DNA from: Adineta vaga
Taxonomy: Eukaryota > Rotifera
DNA: 64,000 bases
Assembly: GCA_021613535.1 (NCBI GenBank)
Contig: CP075497.1
Coordinates: forward strand, 5,270,001-5,334,000
Direction: 5' to 3'
Below the pieces are notes generated by a model. The model was not told where the DNA came from and did not search any database. It worked only from the letters and a program-made list of their open reading frames with translations. Made by a program: the position numbers and the translations under genes. Below, in pieces: positions 39,886 to 50,955 of this stretch (the stretch's first letter is position 1; the number at the start of each line of letters is the position of its first letter).

Positions 39886-40111
39886 ACCACTCTGAATGTG
39901 GTCGCTTCCCTCCTTGCCGCATCACGAAGATGCAACAAGGTGCGATCATCAAAGGAAGCAGGCCGAGCTCTCGAGAAGAGAGCAGCCCCATCCTACTTCA
40001 CGCTCAAGAAGAACCACTGCCACTCATCATCGTGGGTTGTTTGGGTCTTCTTTGGCTATGGGTGTTTTGTCGATATGTACTACAGAAAATGATCCTGTGA
40101 AGTACAATCTT
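39886..40111 (-). ncRNA. U3: U3 snoRNA
   Basis: A box C/D RNA that guides early 18S rRNA processing. On the minus strand, in order: 5' end AAGATTGTACTT (40111-40100), box A region GGATCATTTTCTGTAGTAC (40095-40077; human GGATCATTTCTATAG), box C' GATGATGAG (about 40032-40023), box B GAGCGTGAAG (40005-39996, identical to human), box C TGATGATCG (39951-39943), a strong 3' hairpin (CCTTGTTGCATC paired with GATGCGGCAAGG), and box D with the conserved end GAGTGGT (39886). The length of 226 nt fits the 217 nt human RNA. Box D reads CAGA instead of CTGA but keeps the GA needed for the kink-turn. Plus-strand frames at 39896-40144 are shadows of this gene. Confidence 0.95.
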
Positions 40112-40135
40112 AACGTTCCTAGTGTTTTAATGGAG

Positions 40136-40143
40136 TTTTTATA
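40136..40143 (-). promoter_or_regulatory. TATA-like box of the U3 gene
   Basis: The minus strand reads TATAAAAA, 25-32 bp upstream of the U3 5' end. Together with the PSE-like element and a T6 run about 16 nt past the 3' end (39870-39865), it resembles a type 3 Pol III promoter arrangement. Confidence 0.65.
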
Positions 40144-40155
40144 GGCCTTTATCGA

Positions 40156-40176
40156 GCAAATATTGCATAGTAAATC
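40156..40176 (-). promoter_or_regulatory. Candidate PSE of the U3 gene
   Basis: The minus strand reads TACTATGCAATATTTGC preceded by GATT, beginning 45 bp upstream of the U3 5' end. It matches the element in front of the U5 gene at all but two of 17 core positions, at the same distance. Confidence 0.8.
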
Positions 40177-40468
40177 TTTGCTTTTTCGTTCTGTTAACTA
40201 TATGACTCATTGGTATATATAACAGACACACACGTATGCACGTAGAAAAGAGAAAACAATCGATGATGATGATTCACTACAATTTATTCGATCGAAATAT
40301 AAAGAAAGAAAGCTTTCAATGGAGTAGCTATTTGTTAAAAGAAAAAAAGTGTAAATAATGAAAGTAATTGTGGTGATAAATTTTTTATTGAGACTGAAAA
40401 GCATTTTATTGATAATAATCTTAAAAATTCATTGAAGAAGACTGAATAATATTGCTGTTGATAAATAT

Positions 40469-41533
40469 TTAGTGTGATTTGCAAGTATTTTCGCATTCTA
40501 TTTTGGTAGCAAAGTTATTTTGATTACCCTTACAACCTCCATAAACAAAAGGTTCACAAGTTTTTACTAGTGCATTATAACGAAAACGTTTCAAATATGC
40601 TTTACATGGACCAGTGACTTTTGGTTGTTTACAGATAACTAAAATGAAATGATATAATATTTTTCTTCAACTTGAAATACAAATGAAAGTAAATTACTGT
40701 TTGGATCAGTTATTTTCTTATCTTTTCCTTTTTTCGATGTTGTATCGCAACGAGTTCCAAATGTTCCATCAGTTTTCTTCTCAATAAAACATCGTTGATG
40801 AGGTCCACATAGTATTGGCTACAAAAGTACAAAATCTATAACAGACAAATTTTTCGACAAAATTCTTACTTTTCCTGGTGGATTACACGGATCATTACAT
40901 TTACAAATTTCACAACCATCCAATTTTTGAAAACCATATGGACATACTTTTGTTTTACCAGAACATTTCACTGGTTTACATACTTTTTTATCATTCAATT
41001 GTGTTGAAGCAACCGAAGGAATTTCACCAACTATAGACAATCTTTGTTAGATATCAATGACAATAAACGTTTTACAATCGATTACCTCGAATAACAGGAA
41101 CATCAACCATTGGTGATGATTTTTCAAGATTAGCTTGTGCTCGAACATCATTAATAAATTGGAGTTTATGATCAGGACTAGTGATTCGAACAGATACTGA
41201 ATAAGTATGACCAGCTTTGACCACCGATGGATCATATGCAATTTTAAATGAAATAGGAAACTTAGTTGCATCGGTAATAGTTATCGTTGAAATCAACTTG
41301 GCAGCTACATCCATTAGACTAACATCTTGTAATTTAACTTCAATTTTTGAATTTTTCTCAATATGATTGACGCCATCATGTGTGATTTTTCCAGTTACAA
41401 ATCGATCAGCAGCAGCAGCAGTATCTAAAATATACGAAGGATTAATTTGAAAGTACTTTCAATTACATTTCTTACTTTTAATCGTATAGATTAAAACTAT
41501 ACTAATAAGTGTGAAAGATAATAGACGAAACAT
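40469..41533 (-). CDS. Secreted inhibitor: YbaY-like domain + antistasin-like + Kunitz
   Basis: Five exons (41533-41476, 41424-41086, 41030-40870, 40818-40698, 40638-40469) give 282 aa. A signal peptide (MFRLLSFTLISIVLIYTI) is followed by a YbaY/YscW-type beta domain encoded wholly by exon 2 (VTGKITHDG, VKLQDVSLMDV, FPISFKIAYDPSVVKAGHTY, LQFINDV). Next is an antistasin-like region (CPYGFQKLDGCEICKCNDPC, then CGPHQRCFIEKKTDGTFGTRC), and last a Kunitz domain with all six cysteines (ICKQPKVTGPCKAYLKRFRYN, CEPFVYGGCKGNQNNF, CENTC). The P1 position after GPC is Lys, predicting trypsin-like targets. YbaY domains are best known from bacterial outer-membrane lipoproteins. The next gene is a tandem copy without exon 2. 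Likely role: extracellular protease inhibition; the YbaY part is unexplained. Confidence 0.88.
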
Positions 41534-41937
41534 CTAGAAGAGATAAAGTATATATATATATATGTATATGATAAGATTATGTTTCAGAAGTGACTGTTCA
41601 TCGAAACGATGTGCGTATTAACATTCTTGCGTTCTTTATCAATCGATTGTTTTCGTATTAGAATGATCTTATTTCACTAGACGATATGATTTGATTTATT
41701 CTATGTAAGATCTTTGTTCTCATGACAAAGAAGAAGAAGAACAATCTACAGATTATCAAAAACGAATAGTTAATAGCAAGATATCTACGGTCTGAAAAAT
41801 ATAAAACGAAAATTAATAGATGATTATTTTTTTATATAGAGAATTAAAATTAAAATTAAAATTAATAATTATTAAATGATTGCTATGACACGCAGGAATA
41901 TCGAACTGTATAATTTATTTATTTGAATGAAGATTGA

Positions 41938-42613
41938 TCAAGTTTTTATGCAGGTTTTTTCACAGCCATTTTTAGTATTAAAATTATTCTTATTACCACC
42001 ACATCCTCCATAAGTGAATGTATCGCAAGTTTTTGTAGCTGAATTGTAGTAAAATCGTGGATGAGCTGCTCTACAAGGACCAGTTTCTTTGGGTAATTGA
42101 CAATCTAGTTAAATTAGAATAAGATATGTCTTCGAAAAGAAATTAATAAAATTACCTTTTGCATCGTGTTTATCATCTTTATCACCTTTATCACCCTTGT
42201 TTCCTTTTTTTTGTGCTACATCACATCGAGTTCCAAATGTTCCATCGGCTTTCTTTTCGACATGACACCGTTCATTACGTGCACAAAGTTTTGCCTAACA
42301 AGATACAAAATAAATCATGTCTATATAAAAGAAAACAATAACGAATTCACTACTTTTCCTTGTGGATTACATGGATCATGACATTTACAAATATCACAAC
42401 CATTCTTCTTCTGATAACCGTATGGACATGTTTTCGTTTTACCATGACAATTAACTGGTGCACATCCTTTTTCACCAGCAGCAACAGGTTTTTTCACTGC
42501 AGCACCTGAAAATAAAGAATATTATACAGTTTAAAAGATCAATGTGTTCGTTTACTTTCAATAGCACAAACAAGTGCGAGAGCGATGAGAATTAATGAAG
42601 ATACTTGAACCAT
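41938..42613 (-). CDS. Secreted antistasin-like + Kunitz protease inhibitor
   Basis: Four exons (42613-42556, 42505-42354, 42294-42156, 42104-41938) give 171 aa. A signal peptide (MVQVSSLILIALALVCAI) is followed by an antistasin-like region (CPYGYQKKNGCDICKCHDPC, then CHVEKKADGTFGTRC), a charged GDKGDKDDKHD linker, and a Kunitz domain with all six cysteines (CQLPKETGPCRAAHPRFYYN, CDTFTYGGCGGNKNNF, CEKTC). P1 is Arg, so trypsin-like proteases are the expected targets. Exon 1 is 58 bp, the same as in the neighbouring paralog, and the domains match one for one except for the missing YbaY exon. The pair arose by tandem duplication. Confidence 0.9.
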
Positions 42614-43407
42614 CTAAATAAATAAATCAAACATTTTTTACTATAGATCTGATTATACTGATAGAAGGACGTCTACACTAAATAACTTTTCTTCTTTTTT
42701 TTCTATCCGGCTTTATATAGTTATATTTATTTCTCAGTTAGATGTACAAAACGACATGTAAACATGTAAATTGAGATTGTATTTTATTCTCAAGGTTAAC
42801 TTTTTAATTGATAACTTATCTATCTTTCAATAACAAAATAAGAAGAAATACTAGGTCAATTGTTGTTGCTCATATAGAAATGAAATCAATAGCTTTGTTA
42901 AAACACAGAAATACATGACATACCACAAATGATACGAAGTATTACATTACATAATGATTAGTTTTTTTTCTGATAAGCGAGCTATAACCTAGAAGTTTCA
43001 CCTAGATGAACATATAATCTGTTTTCTTTATAAATCTTCAATAGATTTCCAAATTTTGCAAAAATCTTATTTACTGTTTCTATTCGTTTGAGTCGTTTTC
43101 ATTTTCGTCATTCGAATAATATTATGCTAATATATCAATCATCTATTTGTCAAAACATTGAGCGGCCTCTAATTTTTCCGTTCTTTATTGGCGCATTCTA
43201 ACAGATCCAACAGAATCCACAGTTGATCGACACGCACGCATACTATACTACATTTATATATTTTACAGTTAAATTACACAGTAATGAATAAAAATACGAT
43301 AAGAAAAATGCACCAAATACAATCTGCTCATTGATGCATGCCGAATCGATATGCTCATATTTATTAGTCATCTGTATGATCTGATTTGAACATTTTCTAG
43401 ATTAATC
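42614..43407. other. Intergenic region
   Basis: AT-rich spacer between divergent genes (inhibitor, minus; nucleobindin, plus), probably containing both promoters. No other signal seen. Confidence 0.5.
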
Positions 43408-45085
43408 ATGAAATTAACAATAAATCTGCTCTATTTTTGTACTCTTTTGGTTGTCATTGGGGCTCCACCAGTTAATGAAAATGCTAAACGAGGAAAAGCA
43501 CGACCACCTTCTAATGTTAACGAAGATTCTGATGATGTGGTACGTAGAGAAAATCTTGTTTTTTTTTATATAAATATTTGTTCTGTTCCGTTTTTAGTTA
43601 GATAGTCTTGAATATGGCCGATATTTAAAAGAAGTTGTAGAAATCTTAGAAAGTGATCCAAATTTTAAAAAGAAACTTGAAAAAGCTTCACCGGATGATA
43701 TTAAAGTATGTTGTTTAACAGGGATTAAATAAATCTTTTCGAAATAAAACTTGTTTTAGTCGGGAAATATTGCTGAACATTTAAGTCTCGTTCAACATCA
43801 TATTCGTACACAACTTGATGAAGCAAAACAACGAGAAATGTCTCGATTAAGAGATTTAGTTGGAAGAAAAATTCGTAATTTAAGTGGTAATAATTGATCT
43901 GTCAAATAATCAACAATCTTTGTTTTTTAAATCTTCATTTATATTTCCTATAGAAAAACAACGTCTTGCACTTTCTCGAGCGAATCTAAATGGAAAACGA
44001 ATACAACAATTTCTTCCTCAACATATCGATCATGAAACTTCAGATACATTCAATGAAGCTGATCTTGAACGTTTAATTCGACATGCATCGAAAGATCTTG
44101 ATGAAATCGATCGTAAACGTGAACAAGAATTTAAAGAATATGAGATGCAAAAAGAATATCAACGACGAATTAAATTAGCTGTAAGTTTGTGTTTATCGGT
44201 CAACGATTGTATCATTTTCGTTACTTTTTTTTGTTATTTTTTGAAGAAACTTACTGCTGAAGAACGACGACGATTAGAACAATTACATCGTGAAACATTA
44301 GAAAAGAAGAAACGTCATCGTCAAGTGAACCATCCGGGAAGTGTAGATCAAATGGAAGAAGTTTGGAAAAAAGTGGATAAATTAGACGCAAATCAATTTA
44401 CACCGAAATCATTTTTTAAATTACATGATATTAATGGTGATAATCTTCTTGATGAAGGAGAAATTGAAGCAATTATGTTGAAAGAGGTTTCAAGAAAGAA
44501 AATCTGATTTAAATTTGAATTTTATGTGAATATTTCGATGATTCTAGGCAGCAAAAATCCATGAAGATACGCCCGACGGAGATCCTGTTGAAGAAGAAGA
44601 AGAAATGGATCGAATGCGTGAACATGTGATGAAAGAATTTGATAAAAATAATGATCGAATGTTATCATTAGATGAATTCGAACGTGGTATTAATGGAAAA
44701 GAAGCGAAAAACGATCAAGGTTGGAAAGTAAGATATTTGCAGTGAAATTTTTCTTTTTGCAAAATCTTGTGTATGTTTTAGTCAATTGAAGATAATCCAG
44801 TTTTTTCGGATCAAGAATTTCAACGTTTCTCAGAAAAAATGGCTCCTGTATCGACTGTAATTTAGCATGAAAAGAAACCAATTCATTTATTAAAACTTTC
44901 CTTTCTTTTAGCCCATTCCGCTTCGTCAAACTTCTTCACCTGCAAATAATCCACAACCACCAGTAGTATCGGAAGCAACAGTTCGTCCATCGTCATCATC
45001 ATCCATCATTGTACAAGGTCAACAAATACCACAACAAGAACAAAAGCCTGTTCCTCCTGTTCTACCAGTAGCAATCAAACAATAG
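43408..45085 (+). CDS. NUCB: Nucleobindin (NUCB1/NUCB2, nesfatin precursor family)
   Basis: A secretory-pathway calcium-binding protein that also interacts with G-alpha proteins. Eight exons (43408-43539, 43598-43705, 43760-43886, 43954-44180, 44247-44486, 44548-44727, 44782-44856, 44912-45085) give 420 aa. Seen: signal peptide (MKLTINLLYFCTLLVVIGAP); the nesfatin-like block YGRYLKEVVEILESDPNF; IAEHLSLVQHHIRTQLDE; a basic coiled region; FTPKSFFKLHDINGDNLLDE with EF-hand 1 (DINGDNLLDEGE); and EF-hand 2 (DKNNDRMLSLDE) after MREHVMKEF. Both loops keep their acidic calcium ligands. The C-terminus is Pro/Gln-rich and lacks the long leucine-zipper tail of vertebrate NUCB. The start is the ATG of the signal peptide. 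Convergent with arginase. Confidence 0.93.
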
Positions 45086-45436
45086 ATAAATTCGTTTTCT
45101 AAACAACAAAACAAATCAGTATTCAGCAATTTGCTGTCAAGATTCAATTCTCTTTCTATTCCATCATGTATTTTTTCCTGATCAGAATCTCTTATGCTCT
45201 TTATTTAATTTATTTTGTTTTGTAATTAATCCGTCATCTGAAATATTATACAAAATAATAAAAATCAAAATTTCGGTGTCATTGTATATCGTGAAACAAT
45301 GAGAAAATTATAAAATCAATCATTCTGTTTCTTTTTCTACGATATATTTATTGGAATGGAGAAAAATTACAATAACTAATCAATAATAACATTTAAAAAA
45401 TGTGTTTCTAAAAGGAAAACAATAGTTTCACTTATA
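45086..45436. other. Convergent 3' ends of nucleobindin and arginase
   Basis: A 350-bp spacer with AATAAA-type signals (near 45257) for nucleobindin polyadenylation. No gene. Confidence 0.5.
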
Positions 45437-46408
45437 TCACAACAAAGCCTCACCAAAAGTTGCTCGAATAAGACTGCATCCAACAGTTACTGTATCTTCA
45501 CATTGATTACCGATAGCTGGATTAACTTCTACCATATCTAATCCAACTAATCGTCCGGTTGTATATAAAGCTTCACATATGAAATGTCCTTCACGAAAAG
45601 TTAATCCTCCACGAACAGGAGTACCCGTACTTCCAGCAACAGATGGATCAAGAGCATCAATATCGAATGAAAGATGTATTGGCGATTGACCATCTTCATC
45701 TTGGGATAAATATTCAACAACCATATCCATAACTCGACCAATTCCATATTTATCAACTTCATGCATTGAAAAAGCTTTAATATTATATTGTTTTAAGATT
45801 TTCTTTTCATCCTTATCAACATCACGTAGACCGATATAGACAAGATTTTCTGGTTTTAAACAAGGTGTAATCCATTCTAATCCTTCTATTGTTTCTTTAA
45901 CAAGACCAGTAAGAAATGAAACAGGCATTCCATGTAAATTACCACTTTCTGTTGTTTCTGGTGTATTAATATCAGCATGAGCATCAACCCAAATTACTTT
46001 GATATCTCGTCCTAAACGTTCTTTAATACCTTTTGAAATACCACTAATGGTTCCAATAGCCATCGAATGATCACCACCAATTTGTAATGCTAATCGACCT
46101 TCTTTTACATGATTATAAACTTGATTTGTAAGAATTTTATTCACAGTTCCAACCGTTCGTGGGCGTTTGATAATACCAATTGGTTGATCCGATTCGGGAA
46201 AGAATTCTTTATAATCATGAATTTTATTATCTGTTAATATCACATTATAATCCATAGCTTCAAGTTGTTGAATAAGATTTGCTTTCAAAACAAATTCCGG
46301 TCCCTTATCAACTCCTTCTCTTGGTTGTCCACCACTAAATGCCACACAAGTCACGCCAATATCTCTTTTACTAAAATATTTCCATTCAGGTAAACTGTTT
46401 GAAACCAT
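45437..46408 (-). CDS. ARG: Arginase
   Basis: Hydrolyses L-arginine to ornithine and urea at a binuclear manganese centre. A single open exon of 323 aa, the same size as human ARG1 (322). All metal-binding motifs are present: GGDHSMAIG, DAHADINTP and SFDIDALDP, plus substrate-loop residues in SGNLHGMPVSF and GLDMVEVNP. The N-terminus carries no obvious signal or mitochondrial presequence, so it is probably cytosolic. It is the only sizeable gene in the window without an intron, which suggests a retrocopy or transfer, though the sequence reads as eukaryotic-type. The start is the first ATG of the frame. About 350 bp separate it from the converging nucleobindin gene. Confidence 0.95.
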   Translation of the reverse strand: MVSNSLPEWKYFSKRDIGVTCVAFSGGQPREGVDKGPEFVLKANLIQQLEAMDYNVILTDNKIHDYKEFFPESDQPIGIIKRPRTVGTVNKILTNQVYNHVKEGRLALQIGGDHSMAIGTISGISKGIKERLGRDIKVIWVDAHADINTPETTESGNLHGMPVSFLTGLVKETIEGLEWITPCLKPENLVYIGLRDVDKDEKKILKQYNIKAFSMHEVDKYGIGRVMDMVVEYLSQDEDGQSPIHLSFDIDALDPSVAGSTGTPVRGGLTFREGHFICEALYTTGRLVGLDMVEVNPAIGNQCEDTVTVGCSLIRATFGEALL

Positions 46409-47023
46409 ATCGTTTTTATTATAGAAGAAATACGTTCGTCCGATAAGCGTCTATATTCGAATAATCAAATATTAACAAGCAATTTCGTTTTATATGTATA
46501 ATCGAAAATTCAATTTTACTTCTAATACACTGATATTTTTCTCACAGGGGCGTGTCACGTGAGAACAAGCAACATATGTTATTTCTCTTTCAAAAAAAAA
46601 CTCGATTTAATAATCAAGTTTTCTTTATCATTTTCAAAAAGTACGCACTTTTATTTCTATTGTACGTTAATACACACAAGAAAGATGAATATAGAATTAC
46701 AATAAACAAAACTTTTAAGTCAAACGTATTCCTTTTACAAATCTTATCTATTAATATCCAAATATTCACATGTTACTCTATTTATTCGAAACAACCGATT
46801 GTTCTATCAACAAGTGATTCTACGTTTTTGGTTTGAAAATATTTTTCATTTAGCAAAAAAAAACCTTGACATGTGTTTTTCTATGTGAAGTATCTCAAAT
46901 GTTCTTTATTGACAGTTATTCTTCTTTTTTTTCGCATATACGATGGTTATATTCAACATAATCGATTTGAAAAAGAAAAATAATGAAAAAAAAAGTTATT
47001 GAAGAAAATTCCAATGATTGTTT
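46409..47023. other. Intergenic region
   Basis: AT-rich upstream region of arginase and 3' flank of the receptor gene. A small plus-strand frame at 46552-46836 has no recognised likeness. Confidence 0.5.
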
Positions 47024-48430
47024 TCAATCTCTTTCGAAAAGTCTGACACTTAATCTTGCTTGATTGACCATAACATTTTTTCTTCGTGTAAAAGATGAAA
47101 AAAATGCATTGAGTTCATGGCGAAATTTTGATGCACCAAAACAATAAACAAAAAAATTGATCTACAAAAGAACAAAACCAAACAATTATAGATCAATTGT
47201 TCTCTATCCATAATAAACTTACTGCATGGCTAGTAAATTGTATACATAAAAGTATTCCTAGAACAATATATTTCAATGGTTTTCGATCTTTTAAATAATT
47301 TCGTAGAAAAACATTATAAATCATCACGGGTGTTGTTAAGAAAACGAATAAAAATGTGACAGATAAAAGTATGTATGTTAATTGCCGTTGTTTACGTTGA
47401 CGATTATTTGAATTTCTCATTGTTGTTGTTCGACAATCTGCAACTGATAATGATCGTTGTTTATGAGTTGATAATAATGATCGACGAATAATAAAACAAT
47501 TTGAAACAAGCATGATTGAAAAAGGAATAAAATTATAAATAATCACATGAATTTTTTCCCATTTTGGAAATATATAATGTCGATCATTTATACGTGCATA
47601 ACAGACATAACATGTACGTTTACCAAACGGAGTACAATGAGGTTGACGATAACCATTTAAAAAAAGTAAATGAAGATTTAATGAAATAATTATGATTGTT
47701 ATAATTATAATAATATAAGTTGAACGATCCGCTCGACCTAATTGTCGATTCCAAAAGAGAAAATGTATATTTAAACAACGATCAACACTAACTAATGTTA
47801 AATACCAAGATGAAAGTTGTAAACTAACAAATGCAATAAATGAAATTAAACGACATGTAAATGTTGATGCATCTTCAAGATCATTTTGATAAGGATTTAT
47901 TAAATGTTTATAGAATAAATTCAAATTCCACGAATATAATGAACACAGATCGGCTGATGCAACTGCAGTTAAATATCGCATGGTTGTATATTGACGTAGA
48001 TTAGCACGAAGAAGAATAATTATTGTTAACATATTTCCTATCAATTAGAAATGAAAATTTCGAGAGAAATTCTTGCTCTTATTTGTTTGATTTACACTCA
48101 CCAATAGTTCCGACGATGATTAATAGAAGTGCATAGATTGCTGCACCATACAGAAGTGGATGACGATGAACGGCATTGTTTTGTGAAGAGGAGAAGAATA
48201 TCTCCGTATTATTTGATATAGAAGACGGTAATGATGGTCCAAGAAGGAACGAATAATTTGGAGAGAATATATCCGTTTCGGCCGTTAAAGAAAGTATAGG
48301 GAGATAATCATCAAAATTGTCGAATTCGTTGTCCTATATATATATGGAAAATAATAGTATTTTTTTGATTAAAGATATTGATAAATTATGTAGAACAAAA
48401 GCTACAATAAGATTTTATAGATTTTACCAT
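47024..48430 (-). CDS. Rhodopsin-class G-protein coupled receptor (peptide receptor-like)
   Basis: Exons 48333-48102, 48037-47223 and 47161-47024 join in frame. A first exon carrying only the ATG (48430-48428) fits phase 0 and gives 395 aa; that start is an inference. An Asn-rich extracellular N-terminus (NYSF, NNTE glycosylation sites) precedes TM1 (LLYGAAIYALLLIIVGTIG). Then follow the TM2 region (MRYLTAVASADLCSLYSW), the conserved Cys before TM3 (FTCRLISF), SVDRC as the DRY motif, TM5 (IIYNFIPFSIMLVSNCFII), TM6 (LTYILLSVTFLFVFLTTPVM) and NFFVYCF near the NPxxY position of TM7. The TM5 and TM6 patterns resemble FMRFamide or other neuropeptide receptors. Ligand unknown. Confidence 0.85.
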
Positions 48431-50595
48431 ATTTTCTTTTTAGTCAAATGAATTTTGTCTGATTGATATTTTTCCGATAAGAAATTTGTTAATAAATAAA
48501 TCATATGTAAAGAAAATCTCTTATGAAACTATTTGTTTCTATTAATCATGTATTAAATTGATCGTCTATTTTGGTTTCTAGAACAGAATATATTTTTCTT
48601 TTCTTTTCTTTCTCTATTTTCATCTGACATCAAACTTAATCTTCATAGCAGAAAATTGCATGTCTAATGAACCGTACATCTCATTTCGGTCAAATTCCTA
48701 ATTCTAAAAAAATAATATCACGTACGTTCTTCATTGACACTAATATTTAATCTTGAATTGATAAACCAGATTCTGATGAGTTGTATAGTTGATAGATTTG
48801 TTGTCCTTTACTTTTCCAAGACTAACTGAGTACTCTGCCTTTATTGTTTGCTTTTTATCCCCTGGAGAACTGTAGACATTTTCTTGTTCACAAACTTGTC
48901 CAAAATGAAAACCTTATGTGTTGTTAAAGAACATGATTTTGATTGATCTTTCTTCATTAGATAAACCTGCTGTGAATGATAATGATACCAATCTGAAACA
49001 ATATGTCCATGAATATTCTTTTCTCAAAGCAATTGTTTTAATTGCTTACTATTGTCTTTTTTTCTATCAGATTATTTCGAGATAAGAGATTATCTTAGAT
49101 TGGTAAGAGAGAACAGAATACGTGTATTGCTTCTGTTTTTACTGATAATATCAACAAAACGTGTAGATGTAATATGCTCCTTTGTATACTCAATTTACGC
49201 CCGTCAATGAATTAAAGAAAGATCAGAGTAGTAGGAAATCTTTTTTTGTTTTTCTTCCAATCTTTCCTTCGCGTACATACTTAAAGGCTGCTTGTACTTA
49301 CGCATCATTGAAACAAACAAAACCTAAAGTTTTCTGATAGATTATTTGTATATATATATATATATGTGTAAGGAGTTTTTGTAAAAAAGAAACAACAGGT
49401 GTTTGATTTCGATTAAAGATTTCTCTTGAGAATGTTCAAGAGAAAGAAATTTGATTTTAGACAAACTTATTTTTATTTCTATTGAAGGAAAGAATATATT
49501 ACAAAGGAATCTCGATGTTTTTTTTAGGAACGAGACATAACATGTGATTTGTTCGAGGTAGATCTAATAATAATCTATTTCTGATGATTGTTAATCAACT
49601 GGAAAGAAAAGAGATGGCTTATCGTAACAAAACATAGATCAAATAAATATAGAAAATACATTTCAAGTACGACAAACATCGATACAATGTTCTTTTAGAT
49701 TACAGAGTATATCTTACTAACTTTAAATATAAATTCATTTAGTATTCAATTGTAGAATATTGAAATGAATATCTATATTCAGATTGACTTATGTTTACAG
49801 TATTAATACTAATGTTAATTCATATTAATTCTCATGATAATACAACATTCTGAGGGATATGTCTTACATACATCCATTTAATCAATCTCTGAAAATTACA
49901 TCGACTTGCATGTCTACGAAAACCTATTGGAAAGTAGAAGAGAAAATGTGCAGATAAACGAAGCGACAGAGAGTAAAAAGTATTGAATATTTGATTTCTA
50001 AAAGTTCCTACCTTCATTTAAAAATGAAACAAATGTTTTGAAGTATTGTATAGAGCAAAAAAAACTCATTTCTCTAATGATAATTCAGAAGTGGATTATT
50101 TTTCACAAGTGAACGCATGAACTATAAAACAATTCATGTAAATATCTAGATGATTTAGTTCAAGTAAGAATATTATGCACATTGAATATACATCTTAAGA
50201 TATGTCCTTGGAAGTTGTTTTTAGAAAGTAGATTATTTATGATGATATTCTTATAATAGAATAAATGAACGATTATTAATACAAATTTGTCATATGTCAT
50301 TTCGAATATGTTTATATTTTTGAATTGATATTTGTAAGTAAAATTCAATGTGAAATCCTTTTTTCAGTGTATATTTATTTGTAAACGAATCTTTTCAAAA
50401 TGTTTTTGTTTTCTTCGTCGATAAATCAAACAATTAATATGAAAAATGAAAACAAATACAAAAGTAAAGAATCTTATCTAAATGACTAATCGATTGATGT
50501 GTCAAATACTCATCAAACTATCCTAGGTTTGAACACAATTCTCATACGTTTGTTTAGAAATTAGAAAAGAATGAAGAGAAAAAATGATAACACAT
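48431..50595. other. Gene-poor AT-rich region
   Basis: About 2.1 kb upstream of the receptor gene and downstream of the small membrane-protein cluster. Open frames at 49832-50017 and 50160-50348 are short and unlike any family I know. No RNA gene seen. Confidence 0.5.
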
Positions 50596-50944
50596 TTAAT
50601 TGATACTGGTGGAAGATGATGATGATTGGGACAGAGGAGAAACAGGTGTTGGAGATGATGAAAGAGCAGTACGACGAGCATGTTCACGTTTCATAGCGTC
50701 TTTAACATAGGAACTAAATTAAGAAAATCAAACGTTATGATTGAGAAAATGAAAAAAAGACATACTAATCGTTGTAAGTAGGTTGACCTTTCCATTGCGC
50801 AAGCAAATCATATTTATATTGGAGATAGAATAGTGTATAGAATGTTAAACCAAGACAAAGAGGAATTTGAGGACGATCCGCGAAAAGCCATTCAACAAAT
50901 CTACGACCACGAAAAGCAAAAAGAGCTTCTTTAAATAAACCCAT
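50596..50944 (-). CDS. Small one-pass membrane protein, cluster gene 3
   Basis: Two exons (50944-50766, 50713-50596) give 98 aa. It starts MGLFKEALFAFRGRRF, has one hydrophobic segment (PQIPLCLGLTFYTLFYL) near residue 35, then a charged QYKYDLLAQWKGQPTYNDYS stretch and a Ser-rich tail. Its ATG lies 11 bases after the stop of the preceding small gene on the same strand, which leaves almost no room for its own promoter. The size and basic N-terminus would suit a mitochondrial inner-membrane accessory protein, but I do not recognise a family. Confidence 0.7.
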
Positions 50945-50955
50945 TGATAATATAT

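Noticed and set aside
39896-40144. Plus-strand open frames in a GC-richer island
   Set aside because: They lie on the opposite strand of the U3 snoRNA, and the higher GC content comes from that RNA's stems.
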